Assembly (NCBI RefSeq): GCF_003885045.1
Contig: NZ_RHJS01000002.1
Span: forward strand, 5,635,302 to 5,699,301
Direction of reading: 5' to 3'
DNA: 64,000 nt
DNA from: Schaedlerella arabinosiphila
Lineage (GTDB): Bacteria; Bacillota; Clostridia; Lachnospirales; Lachnospiraceae
This document shows, piece after piece, positions 26,031 through 33,191 of the stretch. Made by a program: the position numbers and the translations under genes. Under the pieces are notes generated by a model that saw nothing but the letters and a program-made list of their open reading frames with translations, was not told where the DNA came from and did not search any database. Position 1 is the stretch's first letter; each line of letters begins with the position of its first letter.

Positions 26031-26960
26031 ATGAAGATTGATCGACTGATTGGAATTTTATCTGTTCTGCTGCAGCAGGACATGGTGACCGCCCCCTTTC
26101 TTGCGGAGCGTTTTGAAGTGTCCAGAAGGACCATCAACCGGGATATTGAGGACCTGTGCAGGGCCGGAATCCCGATTGTGACCATGCCCGGGGCAGGCGG
26201 CGGGATCTCCATTATGGAAAATTATAAAGTAGACAGGACGGTATTCACTACCCGGGAAATGCAGGACATCCTGGCCGGGCTTCGAAGTCTGGACAGTGTC
26301 AGCGGCACCAGCCAGTACAGCCTGCTGATGGAAAAGCTTTCCGCAGGCGGATCGGATTTTATGGCAGGCAGCCAGTCCATCCTGATCGACCTGTCCTCCT
26401 GGTACAAGGAGGAGCTGGCCCCCAAGATCGACAGCATCCGGGCGGCCATAGACGGCAGGCGGGAACTGGAATTTCTTTATTTTTCACCGAAGATGGAAGG
26501 AAAAAGAAGGATTGAAGCCTATTATTTGATTTTCCGGTGGTCCAGCTGGTATGTCTGGGGATGGTGTACCCGACGGCAGGATTTCCGGCTGTTCAAGCTG
26601 AACCGCATGGCGGAGCTGCGGCTCTTGGATGCTCGTTTTGAGCCGCGGAAAGTCCCGCTGCCGGATTTGAAAAATGAGCGGATCTTTCCGGGCGGCATCC
26701 GGGTAAAAGTGCTTTTCGAGCCGGAATGCAAATGGCGTCTGGTGGAAGAGTTCGGCCTGGACTGCTTTGAAGAGCAGGAGGACGGAAAGCTTTTATTCCA
26801 TGCGGATTACACGTATCAGGATAATCTGCTCAGTTGGCTTCTGACCTTCGGAGACCGGGCAGAGCTGCTGGAGCCGGAGAATGTCCGGGAGGAACTGCAG
26901 AAGATCATCGAAAATATGCGGTCAAAATATATTCCACCTGTACGTTTGGATGCTCTTTGA
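26031..26960 (+). CDS. WYL-domain transcriptional regulator (YafY-like)
   Basis: The start at 26031 has AAGGAGTG upstream; the frame extends to 25977 without a ribosome site. Residues 1-60 are a DeoR/HTH_11 winged helix (RTINRDIEDLCRAGIPIV). Residues 140-215 form the WYL domain, with YYLIFRWSSWYVWGWC for the ligand-binding core, and a C-terminal WCX extension follows. WYL proteins often sense nucleic-acid or nucleotide ligands and regulate defence or metabolism. The last eight codons and the stop lie inside the palindromic element at 26932-27129, so the C-terminus has been altered by that element. Confidence 0.87.
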   Translation: MKIDRLIGILSVLLQQDMVTAPFLAERFEVSRRTINRDIEDLCRAGIPIVTMPGAGGGISIMENYKVDRTVFTTREMQDILAGLRSLDSVSGTSQYSLLMEKLSAGGSDFMAGSQSILIDLSSWYKEELAPKIDSIRAAIDGRRELEFLYFSPKMEGKRRIEAYYLIFRWSSWYVWGWCTRRQDFRLFKLNRMAELRLLDARFEPRKVPLPDLKNERIFPGGIRVKVLFEPECKWRLVEEFGLDCFEEQEDGKLLFHADYTYQDNLLSWLLTFGDRAELLEPENVREELQKIIENMRSKYIPPVRLDAL

Positions 26961-27129
26961 GCATCCAAACCACCTCATTCATTCGTAAAATCCGTGCTTC
27001 GCACTTTTGTGCCTGCTAACGCAGTCACATTTTACTCATTCATGAGGTGGGTTGCTAATCCGAAGTCGCACTTTCATTGCAATAAATTGCATAAAAATGT
27101 GACTTCGGATTGCAACCGTACAGGTGGAA
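26932..27129. repeat. MITE-like nested palindromic element
   Basis: Thirteen-bp perfect terminal inverted repeats (TTCCACCTGTACG at 26932, its complement at 27117) enclose three nested hairpins: 26944-26970 (11-bp stem, 5-nt loop), 26970-27050 (arms of about 22 bp) and 27051-27116 (arms of about 18 bp). No open frame of its own. The left end overlaps the 3' end of the WYL gene. The layout fits a small non-autonomous mobile or extragenic palindromic element. Confidence 0.75.
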
Positions 27130-27154
27130 AATATACAGGGGAAGGTGATAAGAT

Positions 27155-27484
27155 ATGGCAAGCAGTCCGGAATTTGTACAATATGTGGCAGACCAGCTTT
27201 CCGGCGCTGGAACGATCAGCTATCGGAAAATGTTTGGGGAATATGGATTATACTGTGATGGAAAATTTTTTGGATGCATCTGTGACGACCAGTTTTTTGT
27301 GAAAATGACAGAGGCGGGAAAACGTCTGGCGCCGGATATGGATACCGGTTCGCCCTATGAGGGAGCAAAGCCCCATTTCCTGATCGAAGAACTTGAAAAT
27401 ACGGAATTTCTGGCAGAATTTGTGACAGAGACATGCAGGGAGCTGCCCATGCCCAAGCCGAAAAAGAAAAAGGTGAAGGAGTGA
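27155..27484 (+). CDS. TfoX N-terminal-domain protein
   Basis: A 109-residue stand-alone TfoX_N domain. ISYRKMFGEYGLYCDGKFFG is the family signature, followed by a beta-rich core and a lysine-rich tail (PKPKKKKVKE). Full TfoX/Sxy controls competence in Proteobacteria; the short Firmicutes versions have no proven role. AAGGTGATAAG precedes the ATG. Its stop is 36 bp before the GyrI-like gene, so the two are probably co-transcribed. Confidence 0.87.
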   Translation: MASSPEFVQYVADQLSGAGTISYRKMFGEYGLYCDGKFFGCICDDQFFVKMTEAGKRLAPDMDTGSPYEGAKPHFLIEELENTEFLAEFVTETCRELPMPKPKKKKVKE

Positions 27485-27519
27485 GCTGTCAAAAAACAGA
27501 CGAGAGGAGAGGAAATTTC

Positions 27520-28158
27520 ATGCCGTTTGATTACAAAAAGGAATACAAGGAATTTTATCTGCCGCCCAGGAAACCGGGGATCATCGAGATTCCGGAGATG
27601 AATTATGTGGCTGTCCGCGGAAAAGGAAATCCAAATGAACCGAACGGGGAGTACAAGGCTGCGATGAACCTGCTGTACGGGATTGCATTTACAATAAAAA
27701 TGAGCTATAAGGGGAGCCATAAGATCGACGGATATTTTTCTTATGTGGTGCCGCCGCTGGAGGGGCTCTGGTGGCAGGAGGGAATCAAAGGGGTCGATTA
27801 TTCCCGCAAAGAAGATTTTCAATGGATCGCCATGATTCGGCTGCCGGATTTCGTGAAAAAAGAAGATTTTGACTGGGCAGTGGCGGAAGCGTCTGCGAAA
27901 AAGAAGACAGATTTTTCGAAAGTGGAATTTTTCACCTACGGGGACGGGGCCTGCGTCCAGTGCATGCACATCGGCAGCTACGACCATGAGCCGGAGACGG
28001 TCCGTAGGATGGAGGAATTTGCTGCGGAAAACGGATATGAAATTGACATTTCAGAGTCCAGATTCCACCATGAAATCTACCTCAGCGACCCCCGGCGGGC
28101 GGCGGAGGAAAAGCTGCGGACTGTGATTCGGCATCCGGTGCGGCCTTGTGAAGGATGA
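27520..28158 (+). CDS. GyrI-like small-molecule-binding protein
   Basis: The start at 27520 is preceded by GGAGAGGAAA. The 212-residue protein matches stand-alone GyrI-like/SOUL-type effector-binding domains: MPFDYKKEYKEFY, IIEIPEMNYVAVRGKGNPNEP, SYVVPPLEGLWW and a C-terminal FHHEIYLSDPRR. Such proteins bind hydrophobic or cationic small molecules. No DNA-binding domain is present. The gene ends just before the TTACTGTTCAC hairpin. Confidence 0.82.
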   Translation: MPFDYKKEYKEFYLPPRKPGIIEIPEMNYVAVRGKGNPNEPNGEYKAAMNLLYGIAFTIKMSYKGSHKIDGYFSYVVPPLEGLWWQEGIKGVDYSRKEDFQWIAMIRLPDFVKKEDFDWAVAEASAKKKTDFSKVEFFTYGDGACVQCMHIGSYDHEPETVRRMEEFAAENGYEIDISESRFHHEIYLSDPRRAAEEKLRTVIRHPVRPCEG

Positions 28159-28159
28159 G

Positions 28160-28192
28160 TTACTGTTCACGCCCTGGCCGTGTGAACAGTAA
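28160..28192. repeat. Inverted repeat TTACTGTTCAC/GTGAACAGTAA
   Basis: An exact 11-bp inverted repeat with an 11-nt loop right after the GyrI-like stop codon. No T-run follows. Its outer core ACTGTTCA/TGAACAGT also forms the ends of a larger element at 41962-42050, so the two may belong to one family of extragenic repeats. Confidence 0.65.
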
Positions 28193-28230
28193 TCACACAG
28201 CAGACAGGCTATAATCGACCTTGGATTCTA

Positions 28231-28259
28231 TTGACAAAATGGAATATAGGATATATTAT
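28231..28259 (+). promoter_or_regulatory. Promoter of the MqsRA-like operon
   Basis: TTGACA at 28231-28236 and TATTAT at 28254-28259 with the ideal 17-bp spacer. The palindrome at 28265 sits at the expected transcription start. Confidence 0.8.
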
Positions 28260-28264
28260 AAAGG

Positions 28265-28276
28265 TATCAATTGATA
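28265..28276. promoter_or_regulatory. Palindromic operator TATCAATTGATA
   Basis: A perfect 12-bp palindrome 5 bp after the -10 box, immediately ahead of the toxin gene. Position and symmetry fit autoregulation by the HTH antitoxin encoded downstream. Confidence 0.65.
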
Positions 28277-28292
28277 CTAAGGGAGCGTGGGT

Positions 28293-28733
28293 TTGATAAA
28301 TGAAGCAAATGCAAGAATTGAAAGTAAATTAGAAGTAAAAGCTTATTTACAGGATTTAAAATTTGCTCTCAATAATGGAGCTAAAATAGAATTTCAGGCT
28401 AAAAGGTATATAGATTATAATAGAAATGAAAAATATACGAATCAATATACCGTTAATACTTTATTTCCGGATGAAAATCCGGTGGATGCATTGAAAAGAG
28501 AATTATTATCGCTGACTTCAGAAGACTATATACAGACAGTTAAGGATATTCGTTTTCCAAAGAGAAGTGAAATGCGCGTTTTTGGTAAGGTCTATAATGG
28601 AATAGATGACGTATATATATAAATAAGAGTGGAGACATTGGGAATATATGGTAATACTGCAGCATTTGTAATGTCTTTCCACTTTGCAGAGAATGCATTC
28701 ATACCGGGGAGGTTTCCATATAGAAAGAAATAG
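28293..28733 (+). pseudogene. MqsR-like toxin gene interrupted by an in-frame TAA
   Basis: AAGGGAG lies 7 bp before the TTG at 28293 (a GTG at 28287 is too close). The frame runs 109 codons to TAA at 28620 after NGIDDVYI, then continues in the same frame for 36 more codons (IRVETLGIYGNTAAFVMSFH and on to FPYRKK) to TAG at 28731. The continuation is protein-like, and a single A-to-T change of an AAA codon would explain the stop. With the MqsA-type antitoxin next to it, this is most likely the toxin of the pair. It may be inactivated, or a 109-residue form may be made. The family call is by context and weak C-terminal resemblance. Confidence 0.65.
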
Positions 28734-28745
28734 GGAGGTGTTTTC

Positions 28746-29777
28746 ATGGATATGAAAATTATTAAAAGCGAAAAACGTTTGTGCACATGTTGCATGGAAG
28801 AGCATGAAGTGAAAACAGTTCTTGTTAATGACCAGGCTGCCTTTAAGAATGTGAAGGTTGATTATGATGCATTTTATTTGTACTGTGATGCAGCAGGAGA
28901 GCTGTACATGGATGAACAGCAGATACAGGAAAATGATGTAAGACTTAAAGATGCCTATAGAAGGGCAGAAGGATTTTTAACGTCTGCAGAAATCAGCGGT
29001 ATCCGTACAAAGTATGGAATCAGCCAGAGTGATCTATGCATTCTTCTTGGATGGGGCGGAAAGACAATCACAAGGTATGAGAGCCATCAGGTACAGGATA
29101 AGGCACATGATACGATACTAAAGAAGATTGACCTGGATCCGGAGTGGTTCTTGTCCCTATTACATGATGCGAAAGATAATCTGCCGGCAGAATCTTATCA
29201 AAGGTATTTAGATACGGCAACCGCTTTATATGAAAAAGATTGGGATTCATATTTGCGTAAGGCGATTGAGGCCAATTATGCAAAATATCAAGGGAATCAA
29301 TTGCTTCATGGAAACACAGGGCTTTCCTTAGATAAGGCAGTAGACGTAATTCGCTATTTTGCAGCATCTGTAAAGGTCACAAGCCTTTATAAAGTAAAAC
29401 TTATGAAGCTGATGTGGTATGCCGATGCTCTTTCATATAAAAACAGAGGATTTGCCATAACCGGTTTGATATATCAAGCTTTGCCGATGGGAGCAGTGCC
29501 GGTAGGCCATAATTCAATTATTGATCTTAAGGATGTTCCGTGTGAAGAAATAGATATGGGAGAGACGAACGCATATCACTTTTCATTAAAAAATACGTCT
29601 GAATTTCCGGCTCTTTCGGATGCAGATAAAAGTATTCTTGACATTGTTATTGATAAACTCGGCAAGATGACAAAAAGCGAGATTATTACTTTTATGCATA
29701 AAGAGCTGGCCTATACTGAGACTGCACCAAGGGACGCGATTTCATTCAAATATGTGGAAAAAAGTCTGCAGATATAA
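28746..29777 (+). CDS. MqsA-family antitoxin with Panacea (DUF4065) domain
   Basis: A 343-residue protein in three parts. The N-terminus has a Cys cluster (CTCC at residues 13-16, Cys47) like the zinc module of MqsA. Residues 80-115 are an HTH with YGISQSDLCILLGWGGKTITRYE, the MqsA signature. The C-terminal 150 residues (VIRYFAASVKVTSLYKVKLMKLMWYAD) are the SocA/Panacea domain, known to neutralise many unrelated toxins. It would bind the palindrome at 28265 and repress the operon. GGGAGGTG precedes the ATG. Confidence 0.88.
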   Translation: MDMKIIKSEKRLCTCCMEEHEVKTVLVNDQAAFKNVKVDYDAFYLYCDAAGELYMDEQQIQENDVRLKDAYRRAEGFLTSAEISGIRTKYGISQSDLCILLGWGGKTITRYESHQVQDKAHDTILKKIDLDPEWFLSLLHDAKDNLPAESYQRYLDTATALYEKDWDSYLRKAIEANYAKYQGNQLLHGNTGLSLDKAVDVIRYFAASVKVTSLYKVKLMKLMWYADALSYKNRGFAITGLIYQALPMGAVPVGHNSIIDLKDVPCEEIDMGETNAYHFSLKNTSEFPALSDADKSILDIVIDKLGKMTKSEIITFMHKELAYTETAPRDAISFKYVEKSLQI

Positions 29778-29865
29778 TGAGAAAAGAACAAGGCGAAATT
29801 ATCTATACCCGTGAAGCGAAGAGACAAGTGGACAGGGCTGTATGTACATTTGTCTTATCTTTTCC

Positions 29866-29931
29866 TCACCAGCTCTCCTCCTCCCGATAATACTTCCGAT
29901 ACTGCGCTGGAGTCATTCCGGTATGCATCCC
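29866..29931 (-). pseudogene. C-terminal remnant of an AraC-family regulator
   Basis: The minus strand encodes TGMTPAQYRKYYREEESW followed by a stop. TGMTP-x-QYR is the conserved end of the AraC DNA-binding domain. Nothing upstream in frame continues the domain. It is probably the last piece of a regulator that once controlled the GH3 gene. Confidence 0.55.
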
Positions 29932-29952
29932 ATTATGACACGGCAACTTATA

Positions 29953-29979
29953 GCAAGATTTTACTATAATTCGCAAGAT
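29953..29979 (+). promoter_or_regulatory. Direct repeats GCAAGAT upstream of the GH3 gene
   Basis: Two copies of GCAAGAT start at 29953 and 29973, exactly 20 bp apart, about two helical turns, as in AraC-family operators. They are flanked by TATAGCAA/TTGCTATA. They lie between the AraC remnant and the GH3 start. Confidence 0.4.
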
Positions 29980-30055
29980 ATTGCTATATTTTTTTCTAAG
30001 CACATGCTATCCTTTTTAATAGAAAAAACTACATCATAAAAAGGAGTGTACACTT

Positions 30056-32326
30056 ATGGAACGTAATCTGAAAGAACTGATTTCCAAAATGACTTTGGAA
30101 GAGAAAGCGGGCATGTGCTCCGGCCTTGATTTCTGGCATCTGAAAAATGTGGAACGGCTGGGGATTCCCAGCGTCATGGTCAGCGACGGCCCTCACGGAC
30201 TGCGCAAACAGGATGACAAAGGCGATCATCTGGGGATCAATGACAGCATCAAAGCGGTTTGCTTTCCGCCGGCCTGCCTGTCCGCATGCTCTTTCGACCG
30301 GGAACTGATGACGGAGCTGGGCGAGACCATCGGAAGGGAAGCCCAGGCCACAGACGTGTCAGTCGTCCTCGGTCCGGCCGTCAACATCAAGCGTTCTCCG
30401 CTGTGCGGGCGGAATTTTGAGTATTATTCCGAAGATCCCTACCTGGCAGGGGAGACCGCAGCGGCATTTATCAATGGCGTGCAGTCTCAGCATGTTGGCA
30501 CGTCCATCAAGCATTTTGCAGCAAATAATCAGGAATACAACCGTATGAGCAATTCTTCGGAGGCAGACGAGAGAACCCTGCGGGAAATTTATTTCCCGGC
30601 CTTTGAGACGGCGGTGAAAAAATCCCGGCCTTATACGGTGATGTGCTCCTACAACCGGGTCAACGGCGTTTACGCTTCGGAAAATCCCTGGCTGCTTACG
30701 GACGTGCTCCGCGGGGAATGGGGCTTCGAAGGGTATGTGATGTCCGACTGGGGCGCGGTCAATGAGCGCGTGCCTGCCCTCAAAGCCGGACTGGAACTGG
30801 AGATGCCCACTTCCGGAGGAGCAGGCGACCAGGAGATTATAAAGGCGGTAAAAGACGGCACGCTGGATGAAGCTGTGCTGGATCGTGCCGTAGAGCGGAT
30901 CCTCCGCATTTCCTTCAAATGGCTGGACAACCGGAAGGAGCAGCCCTTTACCATGGAGGAGGATCACGAGTTTGCCCGCCATACTGCAGAGCAGTCTATG
31001 GTTCTTTTGAAAAATGAAAACGTACTTCCGCTGAAAACAGACGAAAAAGTTGCATTTATCGGCGGATTTGCAAAAAAACCGCGTTTCCAGGGCGGCGGAA
31101 GTTCCCATATCAACAGCTTCCGCGTCAGCAGCGCATTAGATGCCGTTTCCCGGATGGAAGAGATTTCAGGAAACGTCACCTATGCCGAAGGGTTTGCGGC
31201 GGACAAGGATGTATATGACGAGACGCTTGCGGCGGAGGCCGTAGAGGCGGCAAAAAATGCGGACAAAGCGGTGATCTTCGCCGGGCTTCCGGACAGCTTC
31301 GAGTCGGAAGGCTATGACCGGGCGCACATGGGACTTCCCCAGTGCCAGAACCGTCTGATTGCGGAAATCCTAAAGGTGCAGCCGAATACCATCGTGGTTC
31401 TCCACAACGGTTCCCCGGTGGAAATGCCCTGGCTCGCTGATGTGAAGGGCCTTCTGGAAGCCTACCTGGGCGGCCAGGCCGTGGGAGAGGCCGAGGTCAG
31501 CCTGTTATACGGAAAGGTCAATCCATCCGGAAAGCTTGCGGAGACAATCCCCCTGAAGCTTTCGGACAACCCGTCCTATCTGAACTTTGGAGAGGGAGAG
31601 AAAACCGTTTACCATGAAGGTGTATTCGTGGGATATCGTTATTACGACACCAAGGAAATGCCGGTGGCGTTCCCCTTCGGCTACGGACTGTCTTACACTA
31701 CATTTGCATACAGCAATCTGAAGCTGGACAAGGACGAGCTGACGGAAAAGGATACTCTGACGGTCAGCGTGGATGTCACCAACACGGGAAATGTGCCTGG
31801 AAAGGAGATCGTTCAGCTCTATGTCCGTGATAACAGCGGCGCCTGCCGACGCCCGGACAAGGAATTAAAGGGCTATGAAAAGGTTGCCCTGGAACCAGGC
31901 GAGACAAAGACCGTGACCATGACCCTGGATCACAGAAGCTTCGCATGGTACAATACCGACATGAAGGACTGGTATTCAGCCAGCGGAACATATGACATCC
32001 TGATCGGCGCATCCTCCCGCGATATCCGCCTGACATCCGCCGTACAGATGAAGTCCTCCGTCAAACCGCCGCTCAAGCTCCACCTGAACACCACCCTGGG
32101 CGAGCTGCTCTCCGATGAGCGGACCATGGAGTACGGAAAATATCTGGCGGACAAGATGACCTCCTTCTTCGGCGGCTCATCCGATGAAGCAAGCGAAGCC
32201 ATCACCGACGAGATGAACGCTGCCATGGCAACATCCATGCCGATCCGGAATGTGTTTTCCTTCGGGGCCTGCTCCAAAGAAGAAGTGCTGGAAGGGCTGA
32301 ATAAGCTGATTGAAGCACAGAAATAA
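30056..32326 (+). CDS. Glycoside hydrolase family 3 beta-glucosidase/xylosidase
   Basis: A 756-residue GH3 enzyme. The N-terminal TIM barrel has SDGPHGLR, GRNFEYYSEDPYL, IKHFAANNQEYNR and the nucleophile Asp231 in VMSDWGAV. The alpha/beta sandwich follows (VAFIGGFAKKPRFQGGGSS), then a fibronectin-like C-terminal domain (GNVPGKEIVQLYV) and an extra 90-residue helical tail. No signal peptide, so it is cytoplasmic and acts on imported oligosaccharides or aryl glycosides. AAAAAGGAG precedes the ATG. Substrate specificity is not decided by sequence. Confidence 0.93.
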   Translation: MERNLKELISKMTLEEKAGMCSGLDFWHLKNVERLGIPSVMVSDGPHGLRKQDDKGDHLGINDSIKAVCFPPACLSACSFDRELMTELGETIGREAQATDVSVVLGPAVNIKRSPLCGRNFEYYSEDPYLAGETAAAFINGVQSQHVGTSIKHFAANNQEYNRMSNSSEADERTLREIYFPAFETAVKKSRPYTVMCSYNRVNGVYASENPWLLTDVLRGEWGFEGYVMSDWGAVNERVPALKAGLELEMPTSGGAGDQEIIKAVKDGTLDEAVLDRAVERILRISFKWLDNRKEQPFTMEEDHEFARHTAEQSMVLLKNENVLPLKTDEKVAFIGGFAKKPRFQGGGSSHINSFRVSSALDAVSRMEEISGNVTYAEGFAADKDVYDETLAAEAVEAAKNADKAVIFAGLPDSFESEGYDRAHMGLPQCQNRLIAEILKVQPNTIVVLHNGSPVEMPWLADVKGLLEAYLGGQAVGEAEVSLLYGKVNPSGKLAETIPLKLSDNPSYLNFGEGEKTVYHEGVFVGYRYYDTKEMPVAFPFGYGLSYTTFAYSNLKLDKDELTEKDTLTVSVDVTNTGNVPGKEIVQLYVRDNSGACRRPDKELKGYEKVALEPGETKTVTMTLDHRSFAWYNTDMKDWYSASGTYDILIGASSRDIRLTSAVQMKSSVKPPLKLHLNTTLGELLSDERTMEYGKYLADKMTSFFGGSSDEASEAITDEMNAAMATSMPIRNVFSFGACSKEEVLEGLNKLIEAQK

Positions 32327-32333
32327 AGAAAGA

Positions 32334-32380
32334 GGGCTGCCGGAACATATGCTCTTTGAGCAACTAATTCCAGGCAGCCC
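32334..32380 (+). terminator. Hairpin after the GH3 gene
   Basis: GGGCTGCCGGAA at 32334 pairs with TTCCAGGCAGCCC at 32368, a 12-bp stem with one bulge. The following T-run is weak, so this may be a factor-assisted or weak terminator. Confidence 0.5.
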
Positions 32381-32420
32381 CTGATCTATTCCGGTTTACC
32401 TGCGGCCTGTTGCCGGGCCG

Positions 32421-32576
32421 CTATTTTAAACGCCGGTTTTTATTTCCCCATTTCTTAAACTTATCCCACGGATCTCTCATACCAATTCCAAAATACCCGT
32501 CTATTATAAGTATAAAAAGTGTATACACACTAAATACCAGTCCCCATTTTCCAATATTTTTCATAGAATGCTTCAA
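32421..32576 (-). CDS. Small single-helix membrane protein, unrecognised
   Basis: A 51-residue frame on the minus strand starting at TTG 32576, with an excellent GGAGGTGAT site 6 bp upstream; an in-frame ATG lies at 32564. The protein has one hydrophobic helix (WGLVFSVYTLFILIIDGYF) followed by a basic tail (DKFKKWGNKNRRLK). It is not listed in any family I recognise. It could be a small toxin or membrane-stress peptide, or the remains of a larger gene; the strong ribosome site favours real translation. Confidence 0.55.
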   Translation of the reverse strand: MKHSMKNIGKWGLVFSVYTLFILIIDGYFGIGMRDPWDKFKKWGNKNRRLK

Positions 32577-32597
32577 AATATAATCACCTCCCGCTTT

Positions 32598-32987
32598 TTA
32601 TAATGCATCCCGCAGAACTTCCATTTTACAGGTATGCACCTTGGTCTTTTTATTATACGCGATTCCTACACCCAAAATCCGTCCGGTATACTTAGTGTAG
32701 TGACCGCATTATATTCCAACACACCTCCTTGGCTAATTTTCCATCGGACTGCGTTGACTTCAATCGGCGTAGCTGCCGGCTACGCCTCATTCAGCCGTAT
32801 GATCAACCTTTAGTTCCAGAATAATTCCATCCGCCCTTTTATCTGTTTCCGGATAGAAAATAAAGTCTACATATCCAATTCCGGCTTTATCCTCCCGCTC
32901 CATCCGCTCCTTTCTACAGTGAACTGAGCCTGTGACCTCTCTTTTTTGTAAATCAATTATATACATAATATTTACATACGTCAACAA
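32598..32987 (-). pseudogene. Remnant of an AAA-ATPase-like/PD-(D/E)XK protein
   Basis: Two fragments in different frames match the C-terminus of the AAA-ATPase-like family with a PD-(D/E)XK domain: YVDFIFYPETDKRADGIILE and LKVDHTAE (ending in a stop near 32787), and TKYTGRILGVGIAYNKKTK near 32650-32700, ending at 32598. Between them sits an 8-bp-stem hairpin (32766-32786) and foreign-looking text. The N-terminal ATPase part is absent. Non-functional. Confidence 0.6.
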
Positions 32988-33064
32988 ACCATAATCAACT
33001 TGCGGCTGGTTATACCATAAATTGTAACGCCTTATTTTTGGATGAACTTGAATAAATTTTTACA

Positions 33065-33094
33065 TTGCCGACCTTTAGCATCCTATGATAAAAT
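33065..33094 (+). promoter_or_regulatory. Predicted promoter of the NSS symporter gene
   Basis: TTGCCG at 33065-33070 and TAAAAT at 33089-33094, 18-bp spacer. Transcription would begin near 33101, exactly at the base of the structured leader. Confidence 0.5.
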
Positions 33095-33100
33095 AGGAAT

Positions 33101-33191
33101 ACCTTGCGAAACGGCCGAACGGCCATAGCGGGATGACCTTAGGCATATCTAAAGGCATCCCTTACCAAGGAAACATGAGGAGGAAATCAAA
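33101..33191 (+). promoter_or_regulatory. Structured 5' leader of the NSS symporter, possible riboswitch
   Basis: CCTTG at 33102 pairs with CAAGG at 33166 to close a junction. Inside are a small hairpin GGCC-GAAC-GGCC (33113-33124) and a long one (GGGATG at 33130 with CATCCC at 33156, inner CCTTAG/CTAAAGG). The ribosome site GAGGAGG follows 7 nt later. The architecture resembles a three-way-junction ligand-binding RNA; I do not recognise a known class. Confidence 0.45.
33114..33126 (+). repeat. Short repeated motif GCCGAACGGCCAT, copy 2
   Basis: Part of the symporter leader. The surrounding text GAAACGGCCGAACGGCCATA is shared with 46627-46646 apart from one base. Confidence 0.55.

Noticed and set aside
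29777-29890. A 37-codon frame overlapping the antitoxin stop (MRKEQGEIIYTREAKRQ)
   Set aside because: No ribosome site of its own, no recognised family, and it runs into the AraC remnant.
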